64,000 bases of DNA from Tubiluchus corallicola (GCA_030141605.1 JAQGDQ010000081.1:637945-701944); one strand, 5' to 3'; positions 49,489 to 62,657 are shown, counted from the first letter of the stretch. The notes: a model not told the origin generated them from the letters alone. A program made the numbers and translations.

Positions 49489-52229
49489 ATATTATTAATA
49501 GCTAGAATTTTAAGTCTGAAGATGACCCGCATGACTTTCGTGAATTTCGCTCGAAAATTTGAAGTGGCTTTTTACACACCTAAAAACCTATTCCTAAGCT
49601 GTCATTCCTAAGCTAATAAAAACGACGGTCGAAATGAACAAGATTCTTAGAAACGTGTAATATTCTGATGGACTGTCTTAATCAGCTTAATGTCAAGCTA
49701 CTAAGAAGTATGGAAGCTCCATATCCATTGACAAAACCTATTAAAAGGCTCAGAACAAATAGTTTGGCTTCAGCTCTTGTTGAAAGACGTGAAGGGTCGT
49801 GACAAACAGCTAGCAACCACATCCCTACACAACTGCAACGATGAGAAGCATTCTGAGGATTTCTGATATAATATGGGAAGAGGAGCGCGTACATGAAAGG
49901 GCTGTCAGTTTGGGTGAAGCATTTGGTAAATGATAGTCTTGCAGGTATCTGTAAGTTGTAACATTGGCTACAGCTTGTTGACCAACGCTCTAATATTAGA
50001 CTGGGAGGAACTCTGTTCTTACTTGGTGCCTGCACATAATTATATAGGCGCAATATGGGTATAAGGCCGATGGCTTTGTGGTTTTCTTATCATTCTCTAG
50101 TGTGATTATACTGTTTTTTTAGTCTAATGGTTGAATGCGCACATACAGTCGTCTTCTCAGTCAGCGGAACGATGGACAATTTGTACGTTTGTCTGTTTGA
50201 CCAGTGCGTTTCTCACACATCAATATTAGCTCATCATAGTCGTAATAATAGCGCATAGATCTACCATGTGGCTTCATTGACAGTCACACGACACAGATAA
50301 TTGAGAAAAACAGCTGGAGAGATATGAGAGAGATATTTCACGCACTTAGCAAGTTATTCAGCCTGGATAGAGACTGTATAGGGTCTTCCACAAGTTTGCA
50401 AATCTGAAACAGTTCTTCTGCTAAACAGCCCAGGTGGGGGGGGGGGCGCCCTAGGCAAAGAACATGCTCTATTTAAGTGTCCTCAGATTTGATTCAGAAA
50501 ATCGTGCCTACAGTCCCTACACCTCTTCGAGGTCCCAACCGGTAAACTATCCACTTAGGACGCCACATCGCGTGAACCTGAAGCTTAAAGGAAAGGTTCC
50601 ACTAAAAGTGAGGCACAAGATTTAGATGTTCGTCATTAGGTTGCAGTCTGGACTTGATCTCATTCCAGCCAGAGGCTAATCCATCATACCCTCGCAGATT
50701 GATTAGCCGGACTTCCGCCCATTCGTGAATGCCAACTGGTCACATCAGAGAGACCTGGCTTCTGCTGGGTGGAGGGAAAGGAATTGTCAAACCGCTGGTT
50801 TCCGGCTTTAGACCCTCCATGATTGGTTAACTCCTCAAAGTGGTAGTACTCGTTATCAGTTACAAAATGTATGGAACAAAATATCGGATTGGTATTTGGA
50901 GGCTTAGAGCTTGAGCAGTTTTCCTGTTGTGAGAAATGCAAGCCTTGTTCAGAAAATAATCTACATTCTTTTACCTGTGCTATTGCAAATACGGGTTGCC
51001 AAAAGGCAAGCCGTTATCCACACGCTGGGTTTATTAATCGGCCCATTTTTGTATCTCTATTTTCTTCTCCTTTTTGCTAACGTCGTCATCAACGTCATCA
51101 TTATCATCAACATCGCCATTAAATCTGTATAAGAAATATTCATGATGGCGCTGGAACCCAGTTAATTAAATTAAATTCACGTAAACTAGGCATGGGTTTA
51201 CTTCTAGTACTTCTTTTAACTACGGCAATTTGTTTTAATCTGTATTGCACATTGAACATTTTAGCAAACCCGTTCGTGCGGTTACCCACTTTAAATGGAG
51301 AAATAATTTTTGTGACTGGGTGAGCGGTTATGGAGTTTATGGAAATGCCTCTCCTTTCATCATAAGTCTATCACAGCCTTACTTTCTATATAAATGATCG
51401 CACGCACAGTAACCTCAGGAGACTAGTTAATATTAACAGTTAGGCGCTTATAATTTATGGCTTCGCGTAATAACACTTATCTTCCATGATGTGCCCATGT
51501 GTTCCCATGCGTTGTGTCGTTACTCCTTCGGTGACAAACTAACTATAATAACTATGATTTATCGGCAATTATGTGTGTTGTGTATAACAAGTGTGCCTGT
51601 CAGGGATGGGGAAAGAGAAAATGAGTGAGTGTTTTAGTTTGCAGGTTGTCATGGCAATAATTCTTTGCATGATTTTCACAAAGGCAAAACACAGGTGCAA
51701 GAGTTGTGGATTATATTAAAGGCCATTAACAAAGGAATCGGTTTGTTGTTTTAATCAATAGCTAACTCACGGTTCATTCATAAAAATGCAAATATCAAAA
51801 GTCAGGTTTTTAGAAAAGGCAAAATATGTTCTACAATAATGAAGTAACTTTGGTTAAATGAACTCTCGTCACTAGATCCTTGTCAATAGATGGGGATTAC
51901 AGAACATCTTCATTATTAACAATGATGCCGAAAATAACTAAAACTTCTTACTAGTCTTGAAGTTCGAAGGTGTGGGGCATGCGAAAACATCAAAAAATAG
52001 TGGCACCTTAAAACAATCCATGAGTAGCTATCATGATTAGTAACTTGTGGGTAGATTTAAGAAATTTTACATTGCAAATAGTTTATGTGTAAATTTACGA
52101 TAGAAGAACGCCTTTAAATTTAATCGCTTATTTTAGGTGCTTCGGCAGGTAAATAACTAGCGTTGAAAGAAACACAAAATAAATCAATTAACAAGATAAG
52201 TAAAAATAGCTTATATCTGACATTAGGCA

Positions 52230-53190
52230 ATTAAATTCGCAAAAAATAAGTTTTAGCAAATCTTTTGGAAGTACCTGAAGATGGTGCGTCCTTCATATAA
52301 TTTGGGAGAATATTCCAAAGCATAGTCCCTGAGTAATAAAATGTACGCTTACCATGCTCAAGCTAAACAATATTTATATATAACTGATTAGATGATTGTG
52401 ACCTTGTGACATAGTTATGAACACTGTCAGCAATTTCGTCAACATGTTTGTTCCATTTTAAATTCGGGGTCAAAGTGAACTCCTAGATATTTCATACTAC
52501 TGACAATTTCAATTTGACATTCATTTAGTAATAATTAAATTCACCGATGCCTTGTAATTTTCTACTTGCCCCGAACAACATTGCTTTAGTTTTGTTCATA
52601 TAATAAAGTTAGCTCGTTGTCATTCATCCTGCCTGAGATATTACTGAAGTCATTATTCAAATCAGTTCAGAGAGTGTTTAAACAATTTGAGTTTGACATA
52701 ATAGCAGTATCATCAGCATATAATACTACTTTACTCCAGCGTACCGTTTTTGTACTGTCACTAATGAACATTATAAACAACAAAGGGCCTAAAATGGAAC
52801 CTTGTGGTCTCCCACAGATATTTTGCAAAAGTTAGACATTGCGCTATTAACAATAGCGTTGTTCTCTATCATACAAGCAGTTTGTAAACCATGTCATTAT
52901 TCTTGATGCCAAACTGTTTTTCAAAGTTCTAAATTAATATTTGGTGATTTGTGGTATCAGATGCCTCTTTTAAATCTGAGAAGACCACACTTGTATATTC
53001 TCCATATTTGTTAAAATGTAATCTGCAACATTGACAATGGTTGTCATCGTACTGTTGTATTTCCTGAAGCCCGACTGCTCATTAACTAACAAGTTATTTT
53101 CGTTCACAAAGCTGGATAACTTATCATGAACTGCTCTCTCAAGAATGCTACCTATTCTGCTGCCCGCGTTTTTCATGCAGTGTTAGAAGT
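52230..53190 (-). mobile_element. Degraded LINE (CR1/L2/Jockey-like reverse transcriptase)
   Basis: Minus-strand reading in shifting frames gives 'ILERAVHDKLSSFVNEN', 'NEQSGFRKYNST', '[18 protein letters not shown]', '[11 protein letters not shown]', 'LKWNKHVDEIADSV' and 'GKRTFYYSGTMLWNILP'. Their order matches the palm and C-terminal part of CR1/L2/Jockey-type reverse transcriptases. Stops, frame shifts and an internal deletion before the last block show it is dead. Confidence 0.8.
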
Positions 53191-53756
53191 GTTACACATC
53201 AAGGCGTGTTACAAAAATTTATGCTCTCATTAAAAGTCTCTTGGGTTTTCATTTCGTGTGCAGCAGAAGATTGTCGAATATCCAAGATTTCCAAAGATTT
53301 TAATTAGATTGAAAGCAGGCTATTTTAATTCCTTTATTTTGCGTCAAGTCGTTAAGTGGTCATCGTTGTATACATCTTAGATACTCTCAACTTTGAGTGG
53401 GAATCCGCAGCTCCCAATGCTTTGGGCATTCATTTTCGAGTGCCGAGAGGCACATCGCCAAGGAATTATTTACCGTCGCTCATTTAGCACACAACAACAG
53501 CACTAAGTGCTAATTAGCAACTTATAACAATACCGGTAAGGACGGAACGCACAAATAACGAATATTGTATAGTGTATACTCCCTGGCGTTGCAGCCGCTA
53601 GTCTCGAACTCAAGACGGGGGAATCATAAGAGCCAAGAGAACGAATAGCCAATAGCTTGTAAAATAAAAAAATAAATACAATGATTTACATATTTTGGTA
53701 ATAATACAATGTCAAATCAAAATGGTACACGAATGCTATTGTGTGTAGACTGTAGA

Positions 53757-53848
53757 GTTCTAGTTTATTTAGCTTATACCTAGCATCTTCAGTTATAGCC
53801 TTTACTATAACTGAAGCTGCTAAGCAAAAAACTAAATAAACAAGAATT
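53757..53848. repeat. Imperfect palindrome, first of an adjacent pair
   Basis: Arms of about 42 bases (53757-53797 and 53806-53848) pair around a short loop. The 'cttcagttata' / 'tataactgaag' core pairs perfectly and the outer 'gtttatttag' / 'ctaaataaac' blocks match. Confidence 0.7.
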
Positions 53849-53871
53849 CATACACGCACAATCTAAAGCAC

Positions 53872-54018
53872 GGTTAATCAGTAAGGTTCTTTTTCAGTGG
53901 CTATTGTTATGTAGTAAAGCCCACAATTGGCTACTGTTATAGTTTATTTTACTATAGCAATAGTCAATTGTAGGCTTTACTATAACAATAGCCATTGAAA
54001 AAGCAACTTACAATTAAC
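53872..54018. repeat. Imperfect palindrome, second of an adjacent pair
   Basis: Arms of about 70 bases (53872-53944 and 53950-54018) pair around a 5-base loop. Shared blocks include 'ggctattgttat', 'agtaaagcc' and 'acaattg', all mirrored on the far arm. It lies 24 bases from the first palindrome and shares 'tttactataac' with it. Confidence 0.75.
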
Positions 54019-56452
54019 CATAGCCTGTCGCGCTAATTTGTCCATTAAAGAAATGAAGGAATTTTTTTTTCAAAATTGAATGAATATTTGTGCGAAATCG
54101 CTTGTACTTGAAATGCAGGTGGCTGCTGTAATTATATATAATCAATTCCAAAAGTTCTCAGTGCTTTCAGTCAGACGCTGTTTCCATTTAATTATAAAGT
54201 TAAATTAAACAAAAACAAAAAGTACGTCGATATCATAACATTTTACTTTCCTTGTAAGCTTATGACGTCATTCTTGTTTTTGTAACCAAAATGGTCGCCA
54301 AGGACTGCTGTGAGAAGAAACCAGCTGCTGTCATTTATTAGTAATGACAGAAAAAATTCGCTGTTTTCCTTGCATGACATGCGTTAAGCTTAACGAAATT
54401 TAGCCCTTTTAGCACTAGGAATTCCGAGAATGTAATATTGTCACAATTTTTTGTTGGTATTCAGTGGTTCACGTTCGGTAGTTACGTAACGCGAGCACTA
54501 ACTCTGCAGTTACAGGGTTAGAGGGGCCCTTGGTCGTGGGCCACCAAATACACCAAAGTATTGCGTTGTTGCATTTGCCACACACTTTTGCCAGAATGAA
54601 ATCGTGAGGAAAACTTCTTAATGCATGATGCAAGTAGTGCTGCGATAAATCCAATAATGTTGCCTTTAAATTATTTTGTAATGCCAACATTGCCGCCCCA
54701 AAAGTGTTGTTACCCTATTGTTGATATTATCAGCAGCATTATATAATGTCAGAAAGTTCAAGTACTTTCTGTCATATGGGCTATAACATTTTTTGTGATT
54801 TAATAACACCCATAGGCTGTATACATGAAATTTTTGTTACTCTTTTCACACAGTTTTATCAGTCCTTACCAAATTTTTGCGCGTGTGGGTAGTTTAGATA
54901 TTTGGGCTCCACATGTAAAAATATGTAGGCTGCGTGTGTAAGTACACATGCACACGCATGAATTCGTGCACGCACGACCCATCATAAACACGTCAACTGC
55001 AGCAGTATTGTTATGACTTATGACCTAAATTAATGTAAGCCTAGTCTTAGCAAACCTAAGACACTACTGTTTCTCCATCACACTGGCTTCAACTACTGTT
55101 GGATAAAGCTGTGTAACTTTCATCTAGGAGTCCACCAGATTTCCCAAATGAACATTTACATCACATCCAACACGTAATGGAATTACGATTAATTGGCGGA
55201 TGCGTATACTTATGCGTTTTTCCACATGCGGAACAGCCTGTGGAAAAAGATCAATAGGAGTAGCTCCAGAAAAAGAATAACGCATACGCAGGCTGCATAA
55301 GCGGCTGCATTGAAAACAATATAAACCTATTTAATCTATTCCGCACCCCCTCCCCAAGGCATCCGCATCCGGATGCTACGTAAACGCCTCCTAAGAAAAA
55401 GACAAACATCCATCGTCAGTTTCACTGGGTGATTTCCTAGCTCGTTTTATCTATTATGTGTGAAGCTGTGAAGGTGACCTCCTGTATGAGCGACCGGAAC
55501 TTCTCAGTTATCATCTCTATAAAGAGTTGTCGAGCCTCGTAAACTCAGTAAGAACCTCCTTCGAGAATGAAAAGCAATAAGTAATGTATAGATCTGGGAT
55601 AATAAAACAAGTCGCCTAAACAAAGGCTTTTGTTTAGGAAACTAGTTTTATACCTCATCCTTTTTTGTACAAACAAAGGCTGTATATTTGGCGGTCTATC
55701 TGTCTGTCTACAACAAATTTAAACAAACGAGTGATCAAAATAATTGAAACTTTGGTAGAAGGTTTACAGGGATCTCTTCTCTTCAGCTTTGGACAATCAT
55801 TAAGTTTCTGAAAGCTTTCATGCAGTTATTCCTAGTTCTTGCCGCTAATTTTCACTTGCAAATTTTCTTTGTCAACCATTATTGAATTTTCATAAAGGCA
55901 TTTATAAGTTTCACCCTGCAATTTCATACAACGGACACACTAAACTGTTTTTACATATATTAGTCTTTATGGCTTTCACCTTAATAAAGCCACAAATCTG
56001 TTACACATTTTATCTCAGCAGGATGAAGTTTCAAGACGACAAGTTTTTTCTGGAATTTGTCAACCAGGAAGTGTAGCTCAAATCAAGATCAAAAAGTCAC
56101 AGATAAAAAAAGTCATAGAAAATCACCAAAGATATTGAATAAAACGTGATTTTTTTCACATATGTAATGCCATCATAATAAATAGTATTGTCAAAAATAT
56201 TTATGTTTTACTACTTTAACTGTTTATGGTCCTTAAATAAATTGTGACTGATTTGGACTATTGTTGTTTACCAGACTTTCTTTCTTAGCCAAAATTGTTA
56301 CCTTTTTCCTGCCCTTGAAATTTATTGACTTTTTACCTGTGACTTTATTCCCAGCTAAAATTGTGACTTTTTCTGTGACTTCTTTCCTGTGACTTTATTA
56401 CCAGTCACCTATTGTTTTGTACAAGAGTTTGCTTTACTGCACATTCCTCCTT

Positions 56453-56479
56453 ATAGTAGTAGTAGTAGTAGTAGTAGTA
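56453..56479 (+). repeat. (TAG)n microsatellite
   Basis: Eight to nine TAG units upstream of the PAQR gene. Confidence 0.9.
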
Positions 56480-56859
56480 AATCTCCAGTAGTTATAATAT
56501 AACTTTTGAGACATTTATATTTCATATAGGCATTATTATTTCCGTTTTGATTGTTTTCTTTCATTGTGACTTTAAGAGGATATCTATTTCATGGTAACAG
56601 TTAATACTGTGTGCAGGAATGTGAAAACTATAGAAACTAAAAAATGGAACGTTTTGCTTTGGTTTGAACAATCTGTTGAACAATGCATTGTTTCAATTCG
56701 TGTCTGTTGGAAGTTTGAAGAAAAGGTCTAGCGGACTATAGGATGGGTTACCTATGTCCTGAACATTGCACATTGATTCATCCGTCAATTTTGTGGTGCT
56801 GCATCTGGAAGACCACGTGTAGACGCTATCTTTCAGCAATGTAACAGCAGGCTACTAAC

Positions 56860-57861
56860 ATGGCTTCAGACATGGCGAGTACGGACAGGGACAACAGAAG
56901 AAAGGAGTCACTGCTTTTGTCAAATCAGGTACCATTAGCTCTTCAAAAACGATATATTTTCACTGGTTACCGCAACCACAATTCAGTGCCTCTTGAGTGC
57001 CTTCGCAGTATTTTTGATGTACACAATGAAACTCTCAATTTCTGGACGCACTTTCTGTCTTCAGTGTACTTCGCTTGGCGTCTGTTGGCAATGCTTAAAG
57101 CACATGATTTCATTAACGACAATTATTCGTGGCCGTTCTTTTGCTTCATGATTACATCATGTACATACTTATTATCAAGCAGTATAGCACACCTGTTCAG
57201 CACCATGTCGCTTCGCTCACACCAGATCTGCTTCTTTTTCGATTACGCAAGTCTAGGATTGTACGCATTTGGAGTATCAGTCGCATACCGTGCTTACGCT
57301 TTCCCCGACACGTTGCTAAACACTCTGTATTCGTCGCTGTTCCTGCCGAGTTCAGTGCTTGTGTGTCTTTTTTGCACGTATATTAATTGTCATTCGCGTC
57401 TTTTGAATCAACATTCCATAGTGTCCAAAGCAATGAAGGTCTTGGGATTTTCCTTAATGTATCACTGGGTTAGTTTTCCGGTGACGTATAGGCTTCTCTT
57501 TTGTCGAGAGGAAACTTACACTGATTCATACACGTTTCACGTGATTCAGTTCATCTTTGCTGTCATCACCATATTTCTGTACGCTTCCCACATCCCGGAG
57601 AGACTTTTTCCAGGAAAGTTTGACTTGTTTGGTAACTCCCACATGCTGCTACACGTAACAGGTGTGATAGCAACAGACAGTCAAATGAAAGCATTGATAA
57701 TGGATATGGCTCAACGCAGAGCATTTGCCGTTCCTAGAGGAGACGTCGTACCATTAATGTGGAGTCTCGGTGGACTGCTATTTGTGGCTGCTGCAAATTT
57801 GTCCATTATTGGGGCGTTCGTGATTATTCTCTACAAAAAGAGCCCTCATCACGGCAATTAA
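56860..57861 (+). CDS. PAQR5-like: Membrane progestin receptor / PAQR family protein, PAQR5-like, intronless, 333 residues
   Basis: Seven-pass receptor of the progestin and adipoQ receptor family; vertebrate mPRs respond to progestins at the cell surface. Family blocks: 'FTGYRNHNSVPLECL' at 35-48, 'HNETLNFWTHFL' at 55-66, 'SSSIAHLFSTMS' at 106-117, 'FFFDYASLGLYAFG' at 126-138, 'SHIPERLFPGKFD' at 243-255 and 'GNSHMLLHV' at 258-266. The residues known to hold zinc in the family are present: Ser and His in the SxxxH motif (H111), D128, and H261/H265. 'NDNYSWP' and the spacing of the blocks resemble mPR gamma (PAQR5) most. At least seven hydrophobic segments and a basic C-terminus are visible. 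The ATG is preceded closely by another in-frame-free stretch, and a second ATG four codons on is an alternative. mPR genes are commonly intronless, as here. Confidence 0.92.
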   Translation: MASDMASTDRDNRRKESLLLSNQVPLALQKRYIFTGYRNHNSVPLECLRSIFDVHNETLNFWTHFLSSVYFAWRLLAMLKAHDFINDNYSWPFFCFMITSCTYLLSSSIAHLFSTMSLRSHQICFFFDYASLGLYAFGVSVAYRAYAFPDTLLNTLYSSLFLPSSVLVCLFCTYINCHSRLLNQHSIVSKAMKVLGFSLMYHWVSFPVTYRLLFCREETYTDSYTFHVIQFIFAVITIFLYASHIPERLFPGKFDLFGNSHMLLHVTGVIATDSQMKALIMDMAQRRAFAVPRGDVVPLMWSLGGLLFVAAANLSIIGAFVIILYKKSPHHGN

Positions 57862-58043
57862 GATAATTGCTTGATGTTAAAAAGGAAATGAAATAGGACA
57901 TATTAAAACAATATGGAGACAAGCCAACATTTATGCATAGCTATGCTTCCTGGTTGGTAGCACATTGCAAATACATCTTTACCTATTGAAACTTACGGTA
58001 AACTGCATTATACTATACCGTATATATCATAAAAATGGATTAC

Positions 58044-58049
58044 AATAAA
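58044..58049 (+). terminator. Candidate polyadenylation signal of the PAQR gene
   Basis: AATAAA about 185 bases after the stop codon, followed by T/G-containing sequence. This gives a short 3' UTR. Position is the only support. Confidence 0.4.
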
Positions 58050-59299
58050 ATGAGAGTTCTCAGTGTTAAAAAACGTTTTTGCATATTAAAACACTGCTCA
58101 GGCAAAACTGGAAACTACTAGTGGACAAAACTAAAGCTAAAAACAATAATTAAATATACACATTTACGTATATAGGTGCAATAGGTACATAATACTATAC
58201 AAAGCCACAATACCTACATTACGTAAATGCATATACGTCAGACAAAAATTACATCAAAAATTTAATAATCTTGATATACACACAACAGACATATATAGAT
58301 ATAACTCTTAGAATATATAAGTAGATTACAGGTTTATAATTTACAAGTTACAAGTTTATAATTAAAGAAATGTGGTACTTAAAGTAATATAAAGATTCTC
58401 CTTCAGTTAACAGAGATGTGGATACGCAAAATTTAAATTAAGAAAGTTAACTTCGTTTAGATGAGTTGGTTCTTGAAATCTAATTTGTTGGTACTGTTTC
58501 AGTTTCTTTTTGAAAATAGCCAGTAATTCTGATTATCTAATAAGAGAAGAGTGGGAGTTCAATAATTGCCTTTTGAATTATTATCAAATTTAATGCTTGA
58601 TTCAATTTGCTATTAGTGTGGCTATTCTGATAGTATGTTATTTTCAAAGCGGATTTTGAGAGGTAATATATATTAAGAGTATTAAAATGTGATAGTCTCG
58701 CTGAGAATATAATGGGATTTTCATTGAAGTACTTAAATTTAATACATAGTACTTAGATTTATTACATAATAAATCTAATAATAAATTTAAGCATAGGTAC
58801 AAATCAGTCTTAATGCATAGCTTTGAAGTGTGTTTAATTTTGAAAAATATTCTGCATGCGACAAGTAACATACAACCATATAAACAGGGGACATTGCTAA
58901 TGTTTTATATATGAGAATTGTTGCATGTTTTGTCAGTTGCCTCTAACTTGGCGTAGGCAAAACACACCACATTTCATCCTAGTGAGGATTGTAATAGAAT
59001 AAAGTGAAAGCGAATTGTAAAGCCACATATAAAATTAGTTAATATGTCCAAAATACGAAATGGTAGAAGACACTGCAGATTATATATATGTATGACTGTA
59101 GCCTTTTTTATTCAGTTCCTCACTCTGTCTTAAAAACATTGAGGTGCTACCATCTATGAGAGGATGCTACCCACTCCTATCTGCAGTTAAAAGCGTAAGT
59201 TTTTGTGCTCCTAGCTATACAAATTAATTTGGTTTGCCAGTTGGTTATTTTTGCAACGTTTTACGGCTTTTTACTGATGCATTAGTTTGGTAACCTGGC

Positions 59300-60970
59300 C
59301 AGATGTCCTAACCATCTTAATCTTTCGTGTATGACTTTTCTACTCTAATAATTTCTTTTATACTGACATAAAAAAAAACAATTCCAAACTCTACAGGATC
59401 AAAAATCTTGCTCATATCCAGCAACAAGACGATGCTGCTTTTTCTGTTAATATTTTTTCTGACCTCAGTAACTCGGTAGTACTTTGTTGAATGTTACCAC
59501 TTAATCTGTCACGTGTATGCTTCTAATCATATAAATATGACAAATTTTTATTAAAAATATCTCAGACTTTCAATTGGTTTCATACTTTTGGTTTAAGAAT
59601 ATGCATTAATATATCCTACATGACTTCTTTTTGGTAGTTTCTTATCATAGCAATAGTTCTCAACGAATTTGACATTCCGATTCTGATAATCTCTGGCTAC
59701 GTCTTAGCTCTTCTGCTACATAATTGTCTATGCCTGGACTTTACTCAAGGACCTTAGTCAATTTCCATTACTCAAAGATTTTATTGTTTTCTAGCTCATT
59801 AGCAGCACCCCGTCATCATTTTCGACTAATGTCCTAGCAATCATGCCTTTTCATTTGTCAGTTTTACAATTGTTGCCCACTTTAGCTGCATTATGCTTCA
59901 ACCTAATTTCTCTCTGTTGCGCCCTGTAACTTGTTCATTGCTAAAATTTTTCTTTGCATTGTTTGTAGAGTAACCCAAAGCTTCCTTTGATGTTTGTGTG
60001 AGCACGTTAACTACATCAGGCCATTACTCTTGTACACTGGCTTGGGTACCTCCCCAACCTTTTCTTCATGTTTGAATGCAATTTAGTAGTCCTTTAGTTA
60101 GTCACACTAAAATTGCTTAGAAATGTTCTTTTCACAGGGATGCCTATTACTTCTTTAGACTGAACTTTTTCAATTACTAGTCTGTGGTCTGATAAAGTTG
60201 CAGTGCCACTGTAATCATTTACACAAATTTTATGTTTTTTTCCTGAGCATAACATAGTCAATCTAGTTTCCAGTAGATTTTTGTTTTTAATATGGAGCTT
60301 CCTATGGCAGTATGGGCCATCTTATGACCAAAAATTATATTAGTGAATGTCATCAGTTGTGCAAAATCCAAAAAAAATATATTTTATGTTGTTGCTGTTT
60401 TTTCACCTTGCCTGATAATAAATGACTGGAACCACTTTTGCTATCTGTATGATACAGTCAGCAACGGGGTGTGGGACTTTTCACAAACTCATATTCTCTC
60501 CACCAGTTCTTGAAATTTTGATCTATGTTCTCGTTTGACAATAATCCCAACAAACTTACAATTATTAATGCCACCACAATAAAGATCACAGCATCTCCTA
60601 CTTTTCTTATTTAAGTGTAATTACTTCCCTTCCTGTTAAGGAGGTTTGTTGCACTGACAGTGTAATTTATAGGATTCCATATCATCAGCTAAATGTCTTT
60701 GTTATGACAAAAGTGGTATCTGCTTTTGGTCCTCTGTAAATTAACGTTCCAACTCTAGGTCCTTGAGCCACCCCATTATCATAGATAGTTCAGTAAGTGA
60801 AAAGTAAAATAGTCCAACAAATGGTAGATATTCATTCTTTTGAATGAATTCAAATGGTAGATTCCGTAGATGATATTCTCGCTAAATTCTTCAGGAGTTG
60901 TTGCAAGTCACGTGCACAACAGCCATGTAATATGTATGTAATTTTCCATCCAAAACAATATGGGCATCAT
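59300..60970 (-). mobile_element. Old degraded LINE with endonuclease and RT traces
   Basis: On the minus strand, from high to low coordinates, fragments of a LINE can be read. 'IDYVMLRKK' and 'SDHRLV' match the C-terminal endonuclease motifs. 'KSPGIDNYVAEEL' matches the pre-palm block. 'VLLLDMSK' and a nearby FDP match the first palm motif, which is normally DMSKAFD. Each fragment lies in a different frame with stops between. The order is right for one element, but the borders are vague. Confidence 0.5.
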
Positions 60971-62315
60971 AACTGTAATAGCTTCATCCACTTCATGCAC
61001 TCGGCCGTGGATCACTAAATCCTGAGCTTGCATTGCAATCTAAATCAACATAATTTAACTATTATTTTGAAAGAAAATGCATGGCTAATAAAAGCGTAAT
61101 CGCCTTATAGCCATCTAAACGGCGACTTAAGCTGGCATGTTTCTTGACTTTTAACTTTGAAAGACGTTATTCAACACTTTCAGGGCAAGTGATTTTAAGC
61201 TAACCAGGCATAAAAGCAACGAAAACGCATAGAAGCCAAGCTAAATATTTACATAAGCATACACACCGACGAAAATACACATAAATAAGCTAACCTAAAA
61301 TCAGATACGTACACTATAACGCGCTGTGGGGTGTCTTACAAACGTTGAGAGACATGTTTCATAAGCATTCAAAGATGATCATAAACACTGTATGTATACA
61401 GATTCTCTTGTATTCAGTTTTCTAGGACTGTTCCGCAAATTTATTTGACCATTTTACTTCTACAAGTCTGACTGTGCCAATTTGCTAGTAGATGCCGAGA
61501 AGAAAACTATTACACAGTCTTTTCTGTTATAAACATAAAAATTTTACTGTGAGAAGAGAACTGAATAGATGGTGCTAAAAATAACGCCGAACAACATTAT
61601 GATGAAAGTGAACAATAGCTGTAGCGTGATGCATTTATATAGCTTTTACTAGCGAAAACGCATTTATTCATTTGGCGATGCACACAGGTAGAGCGCGTGA
61701 CAGATTACCTTTAGCCAAAGCGTGGTGAAAAGGTCAGACTTCTCGTCTTTTTACAACAGCCGTGGAAGTTCGGAATGTATGGTTTTCTGCAGAATTGTAT
61801 GCATCGTCTTGATTTCACGTAACACAGCTTCTACGAGATTAGAAGTAATGCCCAGCAGCTTCTTTCAACCCTGAATCTTACGCCTGAGTACAATGTGACC
61901 AACTTTCGAGAGGAAACGTATATATATAATGTATAAGTTATATAGTGAAAACATATTTACAAGAACACACGGTCATTACACAGAAAATATCAAAAGCAAA
62001 ACGTTACAAAAGTACAAAATCTTATATTACATAACATAAAAACAACATCAAACCATTATTTATTCCCAACTATACATGCACAATCCGAACATAACTAAGA
62101 CACTTCTGCCGGTTTAGTAGCTCATCTAAGAAGCATGGCCTTGATAACGAAAGGTTCCGGTCTCGCCGCAACCAACCCTAAGTAACACCTGCCACTGAAT
62201 TCTAGATTCCGACTTACTGCTGAAATTTGTCTATAGATATATATATATGTAAAATTTAGATCAAGTTGCAATGCAGTTGACTATGCAATGCAATGGGCCT
62301 GTGTAATCAACGTCC

Positions 62316-62556
62316 AGACGGCTTAGTCTAGCGGTAACGCGTCTGTTTTCTGTCTGAAATGTCGTGAGTTCGATACTACGGCCGGGTCATACCTTGCCTG
62401 GCTTGTGGTTATTAAGGTAAGTGAGGTAGTAATAGTCTCTATTATGTAGCTGTAGATTGTTATTTACTACAGTAGGCCCAAAAGCTTTTTGGAGCTTACG
62501 TCAATTGCTCATTAAAAAAGCCGACTTTAAATACAGATTATTATTATTATTATATT
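62316..62556 (+). mobile_element. tRNA-derived SINE with ATT-repeat tail
   Basis: A box TAGTCTAGCGGTAACGC (from about 62324) and B box GAGTTCGATAC (62365-62376) form a tRNA-like head. A unique body follows and ends in an (ATT)n tail at about 62538-62556. The body end is duplicated just downstream. No acceptor stem closes, so it is not a functional tRNA. Confidence 0.6.
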
Positions 62557-62657
62557 ATTGTTATAATGCAATTGACCTATGTAGGCCCAAAAGCTCATTG
62601 GAGCTTATGTTAGTTATTCTTCCAAAAAGCCGACTTTAAATAAAGATTATTATTATA
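62472..62657 (+). repeat. Tandem duplication of the SINE 3' end
   Basis: Two copies of a segment of about 75-85 bases start at 62472 and 62581. Each begins 'gtaggcccaaaagct', contains 'ccgactttaaata' and ends in ATT repeats and 'ataatgcaattgac'. A dimeric tail or slippage between the ATT tails would explain it. Confidence 0.75.

Larger units (their letters stand above)
45854..56859. other. Gene-poor stretch upstream of the recovered exchanger exons
   Basis: Apart from the listed repeats, LINE and palindromes, no coding exon was recognised here on either strand. The exchanger's first exon(s) (signal, first membrane helix) and promoter should lie on the minus strand here or beyond. A run of diverged 'gtgactttatt' copies lies at about 56270-56410. 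Confidence 0.4.
57862..62315. other. Region downstream of the PAQR gene
   Basis: Holds the PAQR 3' UTR, then AT-rich sequence and the old LINE at 59.3-61.0 kb. No other frame or exon with a recognised domain. Confidence 0.4.

Noticed and set aside
49682-50053. 123-codon minus-strand frame
   Set aside because: No recognised domain, no similarity to the exchanger N-terminus, and no splice context; most likely chance.
54469-54690. 73-codon minus-strand frame and 'cagggttagaggggccc' as a hAT end
   Set aside because: Only one end was found and the frame has no transposase motif.
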